A stretch of 64,000 bases of DNA from an uncultured Clostridia bacterium (lineage in GTDB: Bacteria; Bacillota; Clostridia; Oscillospirales; Acutalibacteraceae), in assembly GCA_937916395.1 (NCBI GenBank), contig CALFTN010000089.1, forward strand, positions 26,492 through 90,491, read 5' to 3'. Numbering within the stretch: position 1 is the first letter of the stretch; the number at the start of each line of letters is the position of its first letter. Below, one piece after another: positions 1 to 7,963 of this stretch. A program made the translations under genes and the position numbers. The notes under the pieces are model-generated. The model made no database searches and was not told where the DNA came from. It was given only the letters and a program-made list of their open reading frames with translations.

Positions 1-1263
1 GGAATAATTAAAGATATAAGCGATCAAAGTTCTTATAGCAAAAAGATTATACTTGCGCTATCTCACAGAGATGATGATGTTAAGTTACAAGAGATTACAC
101 ATCAATTTATAATTGCTAACGATAAGAGTGGTTTTATTGAGTATGTTAAAGAGTGGAAAGAGTACGATAGGCCACAATATGCCGAGGAACTTCGCCGTGC
201 ATCCAATAAGGCGTGGTATTTCGCGGCACATGCACTTTACGAGCATTGCGAAATTAAAGGAGAAAAATGGATTGTTGATCTAATAAATAAAGAAGATGTG
301 AATCAAACATTCGTATATTTTTTAAACACTCAATTTCGCAAATGCCTTGATAACAATTGTGATGATAAGATGGTCGATATGAAGATAAAAATATACGAGG
401 CTATCTTTATGAAAATAAGTGAGTCTTCGGAAAAAGAATGTGATGAGGAAATTGAACGGCAACATAATGTAGTTAATAGTCTTGGGGTTCTCGCACAAGC
501 CACATTAGAGCGAGGCACAAAGAGAGATATTGAAATAGGCTTAAAGTATTTAAAAAACTATATCAAGTTGGTTGAACTTCTAACTAAATGGGATGATGAG
601 GTTCATAGACTTGTTGACCTGCCATCAACATATACTCATGTAACTCTTTTTACCGATAACATTAACGACATAGAAGTTGCGGAATTTACCCTTGAGTTAC
701 TTGAAAAGAAGTTTAAGATAGAAAGTTCTGAGGAGTATAAGAAAGAATACTTCAAAATATTTGATACACTACCAGACTCTCCGAATCTTGATTGGTATAC
801 AAGATTTGCCATTAAAACAGGAACAAAAAAAGCTATCCAAGATGCTATTGCCCTGCAAATTTGGGAGATTGAGCATAGACAAATAGACTTAAGTATATAC
901 GGGTATAGGGGTCAAGTGTATCGCTATAAGAATTTAGTGGAACTTTATCAAAAACTTGGTATTGATGAGAATGAAGGCAGAATTATTGATTGTTGCAAAA
1001 AAATTACGTTTCTTATGGATCAGTATATTGAAATTGATACAGATATTCAAACCCAAATGGAAATGTATTTTAATGGATATATGGTTGCAATAAGGAAGTT
1101 GAAAGACACTGAAACACATGCGTCTCTTACATTAAGCATAGATTATTGTGAAAAGTTAACAAATCAAATTTTATCTATTCAAGATGCCTTTTTAAATTCC
1201 AAAGATATGATTGCAGAGATTTTAAGGGTTTCCAGCGACATTCATTCAGTATTAACAATGTAA
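1..1263 (+). CDS. C-terminal part of a large hypothetical protein; 5' end lies outside the window
   Basis: The frame is open from the first base to the TAA at 1261-1263, so the GTG at 298 that could pass for a start is internal and the gene begins left of the window. The visible 420 residues are charged (Lys, Glu, Asp, Ile rich), look mostly helical, and contain no membrane segment. I recognise no catalytic motif. Long helical C-terminal halves of this kind are common in large defence NTPases, but no NTPase part is in view, so this is only an impression. The downstream genes at 1380 and 1869 point the same way and may be co-transcribed. Function unknown. Confidence 0.75.
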   Translation, partial: GIIKDISDQSSYSKKIILALSHRDDDVKLQEITHQFIIANDKSGFIEYVKEWKEYDRPQYAEELRRASNKAWYFAAHALYEHCEIKGEKWIVDLINKEDVNQTFVYFLNTQFRKCLDNNCDDKMVDMKIKIYEAIFMKISESSEKECDEEIERQHNVVNSLGVLAQATLERGTKRDIEIGLKYLKNYIKLVELLTKWDDEVHRLVDLPSTYTHVTLFTDNINDIEVAEFTLELLEKKFKIESSEEYKKEYFKIFDTLPDSPNLDWYTRFAIKTGTKKAIQDAIALQIWEIEHRQIDLSIYGYRGQVYRYKNLVELYQKLGIDENEGRIIDCCKKITFLMDQYIEIDTDIQTQMEMYFNGYMVAIRKLKDTETHASLTLSIDYCEKLTNQILSIQDAFLNSKDMIAEILRVSSDIHSVLTM

Positions 1264-1379
1264 TAAGAATTCTTGAAAGTTAATATTAGAATAAGTTATT
1301 CCATTTTGGTGATATAAACTCGAACTAGAATATTTGTGGTAATAAGAATAGATGAACTTGCAAAGCGAGGTTGCTTAAG

Positions 1380-1856
1380 ATGATTAAATACGTAACAATT
1401 AATCTTCGGATTGTTTTAGAAGGTCTTTTTTCAAGAATTATGTTAGTGTACCTTCTTGTAATTGTTAGCGATTCTATGAAAAAGAAAAATGGTAATGATC
1501 TTTTTTTCATACTTGCGTTAGCGTTAATATTAACCATTATATTTTTGTTTGCAATTTTGCGGTCATCTACTCGCTTGGGCAGATGTTTTTATCCGAATGA
1601 ATCTCCAAACAAGCGATTTAAGGTTATTTGCCTTGAAACTGTTGTACCATTTCTCTCGTTGAAATATGTCATTAATTCAATGAGAGAAGATGATGACGAG
1701 GAATTGTTAACATTACCAACAGAGGTAAAGGGTTTATATCAAAAACGTATTCCGGGAAAAGGCTTTTTAAAATCTATAGTGTTACATTTCAATGATGAAA
1801 ATATTTATATACATAATGAACAGTTGAGTGAAGATAGAAATAATAAAAATCATTAA
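1380..1856 (+). CDS. Small membrane protein, unknown function
   Basis: A 158-residue protein with two hydrophobic segments, around residues 18-30 and 41-61 (the second contains FFILALALILTIIFLF), followed by a charged cytoplasmic-type tail. I chose the ATG at 1380 over the in-frame TTG at 1371 because GCGAGG at 1365-1370 is then a ribosome-binding site with 9-nt spacing. It ends 12 nt before the next gene, whose AAGGAGG overlaps its stop region, so the two are probably one operon. I recognise no family. Confidence 0.6.
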   Translation: MIKYVTINLRIVLEGLFSRIMLVYLLVIVSDSMKKKNGNDLFFILALALILTIIFLFAILRSSTRLGRCFYPNESPNKRFKVICLETVVPFLSLKYVINSMREDDDEELLTLPTEVKGLYQKRIPGKGFLKSIVLHFNDENIYIHNEQLSEDRNNKNH

Positions 1857-1868
1857 GGAGGATTAAGT

Positions 1869-2510
1869 ATGATAAAAGATGTTCTCGATTTGCTATCAAA
1901 AAACGACTTCATAAATTCTTTTGAAATAAATGATGATGCAAGTTTATCATGGGTAGAAACAACAAAGGTTTGTGAAGATGGAAGGCCATTAGAGGTGCTT
2001 GTTGATTTTGATGAGGAATACGTGATTTCAGTGGTGAAAATATTCGCTATACCATTGAACGATCGTTTTTTCTCAAAGTCAACAACTATATGTTTGTTTT
2101 TACAGAACCAGTTAAATGCTTGGCTCCAACAAAATGCTTGTGCTGGAAGTTTTTCACTTTCGTTTGATATGGGGAAAGAAACTTCTTTCCAGGCAAATTT
2201 AACCTATTGTTGTAATATACTAAAAGGTGAGGAAATAGCATTGATTGTTAAAATGTTGAGAGATTCTATAGGGATATTAATTGAAATTGTTGACAATATC
2301 GAAACAATAACAAAAAAGGCTAAATTAACACCGGAATTACTTGATATTGATGATGCTCTCTATATAGATAAAATCAATACACCTGAAAAAATAACTGATT
2401 GCGAACTTTTTGAGAAAAGTATGATTTTTGCTTTGCATCCTGCATTTTATGAGTTTCTTTCTGGGATTGATGAAGAAGATTCGAAAGATGATGAAGAAAT
2501 AGATACTTAA
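1869..2510 (+). CDS. Hypothetical acidic protein (possibly YbjN/chaperone-like fold)
   Basis: A 213-residue soluble acidic protein with a strong AAGGAGG about 8 nt before the ATG. It has an alternating strand/helix pattern in the first 150 residues and an Asp/Glu-rich C-terminal tail (DEEDSKDDEEID). The N-terminal layout (helix, then strands containing SLSWVE and VLVDFDEEYVISVV) is loosely reminiscent of YbjN or type III secretion chaperone-like domains; this is a weak guess without a diagnostic motif. It follows the membrane protein at 1380 closely. Function not known. Confidence 0.55.
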   Translation: MIKDVLDLLSKNDFINSFEINDDASLSWVETTKVCEDGRPLEVLVDFDEEYVISVVKIFAIPLNDRFFSKSTTICLFLQNQLNAWLQQNACAGSFSLSFDMGKETSFQANLTYCCNILKGEEIALIVKMLRDSIGILIEIVDNIETITKKAKLTPELLDIDDALYIDKINTPEKITDCELFEKSMIFALHPAFYEFLSGIDEEDSKDDEEIDT

Positions 2511-2598
2511 TATTTTTATCATATAAAAGTAAGAATTATTCTGGACTTCCTAAATCTTCTGTGGTATATGTTTGTGTTGCATGAAAGGAGTGTAACAT

Positions 2599-2862
2599 AT
2601 GAAAACAATAGAAGATTTATACTTTGGCAAGATAAGTCCGTGTGAGAATATGATTCGTGGTGATGATAAGTACAAAGATTTGCTACGATTATATTCGAGC
2701 AACCAGGAGAAGTTATTATCAACGCTCACAGAAGAACAAAAAGAACGATACGAGAAGATACATGATTGTGCAGATGAACTGTGCAATGAACTTGAAAAGC
2801 AATCGTTCGTAAAAGGGTTTAGTCTGGGTGTTCAACTTGTGACAGAATCACTGACAAATTAG
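2599..2862 (+). CDS. DUF6809 family protein, copy 1
   Basis: An 87-residue protein with the hallmarks of DUF6809: the opening EDLYFGKISPCE, a central helix with LTEEQKERYEKIHDC, and the C-terminal GFSLGVQLVTESL. The family is common in Clostridia, often in mobile elements, and has no established function. It is nearly identical to the gene at 30027. The match includes the 58-bp leader and ribosome-binding site and runs about 310 bp without gaps. An AAAGGAG lies upstream of the ATG. The duplication links this part of the window to the mobile element at 11.7-38.5 kb. Confidence 0.75.
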   Translation: MKTIEDLYFGKISPCENMIRGDDKYKDLLRLYSSNQEKLLSTLTEEQKERYEKIHDCADELCNELEKQSFVKGFSLGVQLVTESLTN

Positions 2863-2907
2863 TATGATGCAAAGCACAAAAATAACACCACAGTAACCAA
2901 AGAAAAT

Positions 2908-2948
2908 CAACGAGTTGAATTCTGTAATATCCAGAGCTCAACTCGTTG
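2908..2948. terminator. Hairpin between convergent genes (probable bidirectional terminator)
   Basis: A perfect 11-bp stem, CAACGAGTTGA with TCAACTCGTTG, closes a 19-nt loop between the DUF6809 gene and the convergent Abi toxin gene. There is no strong T-tract on either side, so termination efficiency is uncertain. Confidence 0.5.
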
Positions 2949-2980
2949 TTAATTTAGGTAGAATAGAAGTTTAAAGAGTT

Positions 2981-4009
2981 TTAAATTGTTAGATTTATTC
3001 CGAAATCTTCACTGTCATTTAATTCATCTTGAATATTACAGTTATGCCAAGAGGGATTACTCATTAATCCATTGTGTATTTTCGAGATATGCTCAATAGC
3101 AATTTTAAATTCGATTCTATCTTTATTTTGCATAACATATTGATTCTGCATTATTTCGTATGCTTTTTGAATTTTGGTGTTATTTTTGATTTCAGAAAAG
3201 AATGTAAAATCAATTGGGATAACATCAGGAATACCATCCAGTCGTGATTTTTCTTCTTCAAGTCGAATTGAAAGAAGCCTTGCCATTTGCTCTTCATCGT
3301 TTAATAAGTTAATTATTTTCGGATGGGATTCCATTACTGCTAAATCATATATATGTTTTGCAGCTTCAAATGCTCTCGAATCATTGTCAGAATCTCTTAC
3401 ATATGCCTCTGCTGCAAATAACTTATCGATAAATATTCTTTCAAGTGTAATTGTAAGAACATCAAATGGAGTTACATCATAGCTATTTTCAAGAATAAGT
3501 TTTTCGTTATCGGTAGCTAAATCATAAATCATCGGAGTAATATTTAGAGCTTCTATAGGTTCGCTGATGGTAAAAGATGTAGCTTCGATTTTCAATTTAC
3601 CAAAACGTTGCAATGTGTCATTGACATCGAAAGATGTTATCGGTTCATAATCATATACAGATATAATCTCTGAACGATTAGTTCTTCCGCTTTCGACATT
3701 TCGTGTTAACGAACTGTATTTTTTAGTGGCTTTCTCAAGTCGCTTGTCATTTTGAGTTCGACTGCAATCACGACTATCAACTGATAAATCAATATCTTCT
3801 GAAAATCTATTTGTTGTTTTTAGTGCTTTGTATAGTGCAGTTCCACCTTTGAAATATGCTGGTAACCCATCTTTTTGAAATTGTGATAATTCTTTTAAAA
3901 TCAACACTACATAATAATCTTTTTCAAGTACATCGGTTCGATAACCAGTTTTTTCATGAATATTATCTAATAGTGTTTTAAAAGCATCCGTGTCTAAATG
4001 TAGTTTCAT
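2981..4009 (-). CDS. AbiEii/AbiGii-type nucleotidyltransferase toxin
   Basis: A 342-residue protein of the AbiEii toxin family (PF08843-type). Family nucleotidyltransferase signatures are visible: EKDYYVV at about 29-35, KGGTALYKAL at 54-63 and SEDIDLSVD at 70-78, the last holding the paired metal-binding aspartates. Known AbiE toxins are nucleotidyltransferases whose activity stops growth and aborts phage infection; the exact target here is not deducible. The gene overlaps its antitoxin by 4 bp (ATGA), the usual translational coupling. It is transcribed from the promoter upstream of 4662. Confidence 0.85.
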   Translation of the reverse strand: MKLHLDTDAFKTLLDNIHEKTGYRTDVLEKDYYVVLILKELSQFQKDGLPAYFKGGTALYKALKTTNRFSEDIDLSVDSRDCSRTQNDKRLEKATKKYSSLTRNVESGRTNRSEIISVYDYEPITSFDVNDTLQRFGKLKIEATSFTISEPIEALNITPMIYDLATDNEKLILENSYDVTPFDVLTITLERIFIDKLFAAEAYVRDSDNDSRAFEAAKHIYDLAVMESHPKIINLLNDEEQMARLLSIRLEEEKSRLDGIPDVIPIDFTFFSEIKNNTKIQKAYEIMQNQYVMQNKDRIEFKIAIEHISKIHNGLMSNPSWHNCNIQDELNDSEDFGINLTI

Positions 4010-4662
4010 ATATTTACGCCTCCCGCGCTTGCTGTGTGAGCTAAATGTAATACAGTTTTTTTATTATAATATGAATCTGCATAAGCAAGTAATTTATCAT
4101 ATTGTAGTTTTTCATTATGAATATGACGAGCGATTAATAAATATGGATTATCTTCATCGATAGGTGTCTTGTCTAATAATTCCAAAGCATCAAGTAGTTG
4201 AAGATATTTTTTGTTTTGAGGCGATATTTTCGTTTTAGGTGGTTTAATAGTTACACCAAGTTTTTTATCTGAACGTACACAGTCTTTTGCCAGATTTGTA
4301 GCAATTACTCGTTCATTAGAAATTTGGGTTGTAAGCCCTAAATTATTCATAAGAGTAAGTCCAGTTTCATAACCAATATCAGGCAAAATATATTTATCAG
4401 CAATTAATTTTTCTTTATTTATTCCCATCTCACCAAAAGGTGTAGATTTGGTTTTATAATAAATACCTTTTTGATACGAACGTAATTCAGGAAATTTGTT
4501 TCCGTCAATAAGTCTTTTTAAAGCAACTGCAGTTGCTGCAGAAGCTTCTTTTTCTGTTATATTAAATTTTTTACTTAATTCACAAGCTATTTGTTTGGTA
4601 TAGATTGGAGTACCGATTTCAATATCGGATAAAAGTTCAGAAATAAAAAGCACATATGTCAC
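4006..4662 (-). CDS. AbiEi-like antitoxin (DUF6088-type) of the AbiE system
   Basis: A 218-residue protein whose N-terminal ~75 residues look like a winged-helix DNA-binding domain (IYTKQIACELSKKF, followed by ATAVALKRL). The segment TPFGEMGINKEKL and the following GYETGLTLMNNLGL are typical of AbiEi/DUF6088 antitoxins. It precedes and overlaps the AbiEii gene, as in known type IV pairs, where AbiEi binds its own promoter. It starts at a GTG with GAGGTG about 9 nt upstream. The promoter at 4723-4751 is a perfect consensus, which suggests a need for strong autorepression. Confidence 0.75.
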   Translation of the reverse strand: MTYVLFISELLSDIEIGTPIYTKQIACELSKKFNITEKEASAATAVALKRLIDGNKFPELRSYQKGIYYKTKSTPFGEMGINKEKLIADKYILPDIGYETGLTLMNNLGLTTQISNERVIATNLAKDCVRSDKKLGVTIKPPKTKISPQNKKYLQLLDALELLDKTPIDEDNPYLLIARHIHNEKLQYDKLLAYADSYYNKKTVLHLAHTASAGGVNI

Positions 4663-4722
4663 ACTAATACACCTCTATCTATGATATGTTGTTTTCGTAA
4701 TTTTATGTGTATTTTCGATTGA

Positions 4723-4751
4723 ATTATATCATAGGTTCGTTGGATTGTCAA
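4723..4751 (-). promoter_or_regulatory. Consensus sigma-A promoter of the AbiE operon
   Basis: On the minus strand TTGACA (4746-4751) and TATAAT (4723-4728) are separated by exactly 17 nt, a perfect vegetative promoter 61 bp upstream of the antitoxin start. Confidence 0.85.
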
Positions 4752-4794
4752 ATGTATTATGCGTTATATATGCTGGTATAACAATAAAATTCAT

Positions 4795-5075
4795 TTCGTT
4801 TTCGATTCTGTTTCGTCTTAATTTATTTTCTTTTTGATTGGGTTTGCTCTGAGGTTTGGATTTGATTTTGAAATTCCTTGTGAGAGTTTCGGTTTGGTTT
4901 TGAGATTTTAATTTCAGTTTACGATTGAAATTTGATTTAGTTTTGAAAATTTTGTTTCAGTTTGTGGTTGAGTTTGGGTTTGAATTTTGAAATTTTTCTT
5001 CTGATTTGGGTTTGGTTTCCGTTTGAAAATTGGTTTAATTTTTCGTGTTCAGGGTGAAAAATTTTTGTACGCATG
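4795..5075. repeat. G/T-rich degenerate repeat region; its two ends recur at 12862-12948
   Basis: The plus strand here is strongly G/T-biased and built of degenerate copies of words such as GGTTTGGTTTTGA and GAAATTTGATTT. Its left edge (4797-4843, TTTCGTCTTAATTTATTTTC) and right edge (5041-5072, TCGTGTTCAGGGTG and TTTGTACGCA) reappear side by side at 12862-12948 upstream of the patatin gene. The ~200 bp in between therefore looks like an expansion or insertion. No coding function is seen. Confidence 0.6.
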
Positions 5076-5462
5076 AAACAAAGAAAAGGGATTTTGAATT
5101 TTGTTTGAAAATTTCTTCTGAAAGTTTACCAACAAAGAAGAAAAAAGTTTGAAAAGTTTCATCGGCAGCTGAGAAAAAATCTGTGAGTTGAAGTGAAAAA
5201 GTTAGTCAGGAAAATGAAAAAGTTATCAAAAAGCAGAGAGAAAATGTAACCGAGAGCTGAACAGAATTTTTTGTTTAATGACACCTGTTCGCCCAGATTT
5301 GAACAAATGAATTGAAAATAGAATACAGACCAGCATAGGAGAAAAAGACGGAATTTGGCACAAATTTGGGCAAATATGAGAAAGCAGATATTTGTCATAA
5401 TGTGGTGGTATTTCGAGCTGATTCAGACGTATTTCGCAACGGATTTATAGGCAGGAATAAGA
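5076..5462. other. Gene-free stretch
   Basis: No credible gene. A 79-codon minus-strand frame at 5159-5398 has no ribosome-binding site and no family look. The stretch is A-rich on the plus strand and may be decayed mobile-element DNA. Confidence 0.4.
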
Positions 5463-5579
5463 AAAGTCTTTGCTAAAGCGACTTTCCCAAAGACATCAGG
5501 CGGCGGTGCCACCTGTTTCAAGGGAATTGACGATTTCAGATGGTTCGTAACCTTAAAACACCCTTTCCTTTGCTGAAAT
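5463..5579 (+). other. Three-hairpin conserved structure, copy A (possible oriT or RNA relic)
   Basis: Hairpin 1 is AAAGTC/GACTTT (5463-5485). Hairpin 2 is CAGGCGGC-GGT-GCCACCTG (5497-5515), followed by TTTCAAGG. Hairpin 3 is ATTTCAG (5533-5539) with CTGAAAT (5573-5579). The same order, the word ACATCAG before hairpin 2 and the TTTCAAGG after it recur at 32175-32299 upstream of the relaxase module, with different but still paired stem bases. No relaxase gene is near this copy, so it is probably a leftover of another element. Confidence 0.6.
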
Positions 5580-5711
5580 GAAAAAATAGCCATAAACACA
5601 CGAAACTCAAGCCTTGTTTGGGTCTTTGCTGGATGAGGTAAGGAATGATTGGTGAATTATGAAAAAATATAATATTGCAAATAAAGAACAATTATGCTAA
5701 ACTTAAGAATG

Positions 5712-5865
5712 CCAAACTAATTGAATATAACAGACAAGCATTATTTTAAAAGAATAGTGTTTCTTTTTGTTTTGTGATTTTAAGTCGATTTCTTGAATTT
5801 GATAAAAATGCAAATTCCGTTGAAATTGACTTTGCAGTAATGCTTGTTATATTGAATTAGTTTGG
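5712..5865. repeat. 154-bp MITE-like element with long inverted termini
   Basis: The left arm 5712-5743 and right arm 5838-5865 are inverted copies starting CCAAACTAATT. They match over about 28 bp with one mismatch and a 4-nt insertion (GACA) in the left arm. A second inverted pair (AAGTCGATTTC with GAAATTGACTT) is nested inside. There is no open frame. I see no convincing target-site duplication. It could be a small non-autonomous transposon or a transcribed long hairpin. Confidence 0.55.
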
Positions 5866-5889
5866 CGACTATCGGAGTTTGCGTTTTTT

Positions 5890-5913
5890 GTGCGACTGCT
5901 TCGGTGGTCGCAC
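5890..5913 (+). terminator. Rho-independent terminator or attenuator before the acyltransferase gene
   Basis: A 7-bp GC-rich stem GTGCGAC/GTCGCAC with a 10-nt loop is followed by TTTTTGTTTTT. It sits only 28 nt before the ATG at 5942, so it may end upstream transcription or attenuate the downstream operon. Confidence 0.7.
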
Positions 5914-5941
5914 TTTTTGTTTTTATAAGGAAAACACTATT

Positions 5942-6832
5942 ATGGATTTGAAAGAAAAGAGATTAAAGTTTGAAAACTCTATTATAAATAGACTTAATCA
6001 TAAAGTAAGATTGGTGTTCCATCCTATTTTGTGGTTTTTTATAACACTCAGAAATAGATTGAGTGGTTATAAAATAATTTGCTTAAATAAAGCAAATATG
6101 AAAACCAATCGTCCTATAATTTTCTGTATAACTCATATAGGCAAAATCGATATTGAAATTAGCGCTCAAGTATTGAAAAAGCATTTTTATTTGCTATCAG
6201 GTGATTTTGAAAATGTTCATGGTAACTTAGATGGTTTCTTCCTTGAATTACATGGAATTATTTATTTAGATAAATTTGATAAGGAAGATACTAAAAAAGC
6301 AAAAGAAAAAGCGGTTGAAATAATCAATAAAAATGGCAATATAATGTGGTTTCCCGAAGGGACTTGGAATTTAAGTGCTAACTTGCCTGTTTTACCTTTA
6401 CCGTTTGGTGTTATAGAAGTAGCTAAAAGAACAGGGGCTTTAATTTTACCGGTTGCATTAGAGCAGTATGATAAAAATGTATATGTTAATTTTGGAGAAA
6501 TAATAGATGTTACTACATACAAAGTACAGTTTGATAATGATTTTTCCTTTAAACTTGAAGTCATAGAAGATTTAAAAGAACGATTAGCGACATTAAAATT
6601 TCAAATCTGGGAAAAACAAAATAAAACTGAAAGAAAAACATTTTCAACAGATTATCATCAAAGCTATATTGAAAAACAGGTTTCTCAATGGTCAGGTTTT
6701 ACTTATGAATTGATTCAATCAAAAATTTTCAAACCTAAAGATGTAACTACGCACGAAATGGCATTTGAGCATTTAGAGAATATAAAACCAAATAAAAACA
6801 ACGCGTTTTTGTTTGATAAGAGGTTGATTTAG
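5942..6832 (+). CDS. PlsC-like lysophospholipid acyltransferase
   Basis: A 296-residue protein with the acyltransferase signature HIGKID (H65 and D70, the HxxxxD catalytic pair) and FPEGT (137-141), the substrate-binding motif of the PlsC/LPLAT family. Such enzymes transfer an acyl chain to a lysophospholipid or similar acceptor at the membrane. The start is the ATG at 5942 with AAGGA about 12 nt upstream; the in-frame extension to 5879 runs through the terminator hairpin and is unlikely. The TAG at 6830-6832 is followed in the same frame by 58 clean codons (see next entry), so the protein may once have been longer. It heads a cluster with two acyl-activating-type ligases. Confidence 0.8.
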   Translation: MDLKEKRLKFENSIINRLNHKVRLVFHPILWFFITLRNRLSGYKIICLNKANMKTNRPIIFCITHIGKIDIEISAQVLKKHFYLLSGDFENVHGNLDGFFLELHGIIYLDKFDKEDTKKAKEKAVEIINKNGNIMWFPEGTWNLSANLPVLPLPFGVIEVAKRTGALILPVALEQYDKNVYVNFGEIIDVTTYKVQFDNDFSFKLEVIEDLKERLATLKFQIWEKQNKTERKTFSTDYHQSYIEKQVSQWSGFTYELIQSKIFKPKDVTTHEMAFEHLENIKPNKNNAFLFDKRLI

Positions 6833-7009
6833 AGTTTTAAGAATTTGGAATTAGGTAAAAAGAATTTAGAGTTAGAAAGACGAAGAATTTTCGGTGCAAA
6901 CTCAGAATTCTACAAATTCCACCACATCAATGATGTTCCGTTTAACGAAAAGGACGAGCTTTTAGAAACGGAAGAGGTTAGAAGGTTGGAAGAGTTGTTG
7001 GAAATTTAA
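6833..7009 (+). pseudogene. In-frame continuation after the acyltransferase stop codon
   Basis: Directly after TAG the same frame stays open for 58 codons to the TAA at 7007-7009. It encodes a credible peptide (FGANSEFYKFHHINDVPF, then EVRRLEELLEI). The first part contains a short tandem duplication (AAGAATTTGGAATTAG / AAGAATTTAGAGTTAG). It lacks its own start. It may be a former C-terminal extension cut off by a nonsense change or slippage, or the tail of another deleted gene. Confidence 0.45.
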
Positions 7010-7015
7010 TTAAGA

Positions 7016-7963
7016 ATGTGCGGTGTTGAAATGAACAACATGAAAATTAAAGATTGTAAGATTATAGGTGCATTAAAATTAGAGTTTAGTGTTGTAAAAA
7101 TACTTGCTGTTGTTAGTGTAATGTTTTTTTCTCTAAGTATATTAATTGAGTATGTCTTTCCAATTTTTATTGAGAACTCATTACTTGTGAAAATGCATCA
7201 TCAGTTTATTGTGAATGTTTTACTTGGTATTGCCGGTAGTTCATCAATCTCTTTTCTGTGTTTGTTTATTCCGTTTTTATCAAAAAAACAAAACCAACAA
7301 ACTAAATTAATTTTACAAGTAAAAGAAGTGTTTTTGATTTATGCAAAGATATACCAAATAATTAAAAGTGAATGTCAAAAATCTGACAATGAAATACTTT
7401 CTACTACGGAATACTCTTTATTGAGTTTTTCAGAAAAGTTAAAAGAAAGTTCAGAATCTTTAATAGATATGTATAACGAATTTGATATTTGTTCAAAGAG
7501 TATCGAAAAAATAATTGAATGTATTGAGACGAGTTTTTTTCCTTTAGTAGAAATTGTGGGGATTTTTTCAGAAATAGTTTTGTCAAATAAAGATGGAAAA
7601 AAGACTGAAAGTATTTTTGTTGAACTTACTGGTGATTTAGAAAAAAATAAGAGAATTAAACTATTTCAACAGTTGTTGTGTTCGATGGAAAATATTAAAC
7701 CTTATAGTGAGGTTATTGCATTAAGTTCTGCGTATATAAAAACAGAAAATTTAAATTTTGAAGTGTTCAGAGATGATTCGAAAAAGATATTGGATGGAAT
7801 GAAAGAATTTAAATTTCAACAAAAAAATTATAATATGAAAATGGAATTTTTATCTCAAATTCAAGAAATTGTTACAGATTTTTCAAGAAAAAAAGATGTA
7901 ATTTTCAAAGAGTTTTTAGAACAACAAATTAAGGAGCAAAAACAATGCCAGCAGAAGAAATAA
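7016..7963 (+). CDS. Membrane protein, unknown function, in the acyltransferase-ligase cluster
   Basis: A 315-residue protein with two membrane segments, at about residues 26-47 (AVVSVMFFSLSILIEYVFPI) and 64-88, followed by a long helical, coiled-coil-prone domain rich in Lys, Glu, Ser and Ile. No known domain recognised. Its 3' end overlaps the next ligase gene by 19 bp, so the two are translationally linked. An ATG at 7031 is an alternative start. Being sandwiched between a PlsC-like enzyme and AMP-forming ligases suggests a role at the membrane in the same process, which is inference only. Confidence 0.65.
   Translation: MCGVEMNNMKIKDCKIIGALKLEFSVVKILAVVSVMFFSLSILIEYVFPIFIENSLLVKMHHQFIVNVLLGIAGSSSISFLCLFIPFLSKKQNQQTKLILQVKEVFLIYAKIYQIIKSECQKSDNEILSTTEYSLLSFSEKLKESSESLIDMYNEFDICSKSIEKIIECIETSFFPLVEIVGIFSEIVLSNKDGKKTESIFVELTGDLEKNKRIKLFQQLLCSMENIKPYSEVIALSSAYIKTENLNFEVFRDDSKKILDGMKEFKFQQKNYNMKMEFLSQIQEIVTDFSRKKDVIFKEFLEQQIKEQKQCQQKK

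Noticed and set aside
298..1263. Complete gene starting at GTG 298
   Set aside because: The same frame is open to base 1, so this start is internal to a gene cut by the window edge.
5159..5398. 79-codon minus-strand frame
   Set aside because: No ribosome-binding site, odd composition, in a repeat-rich gene-free stretch.
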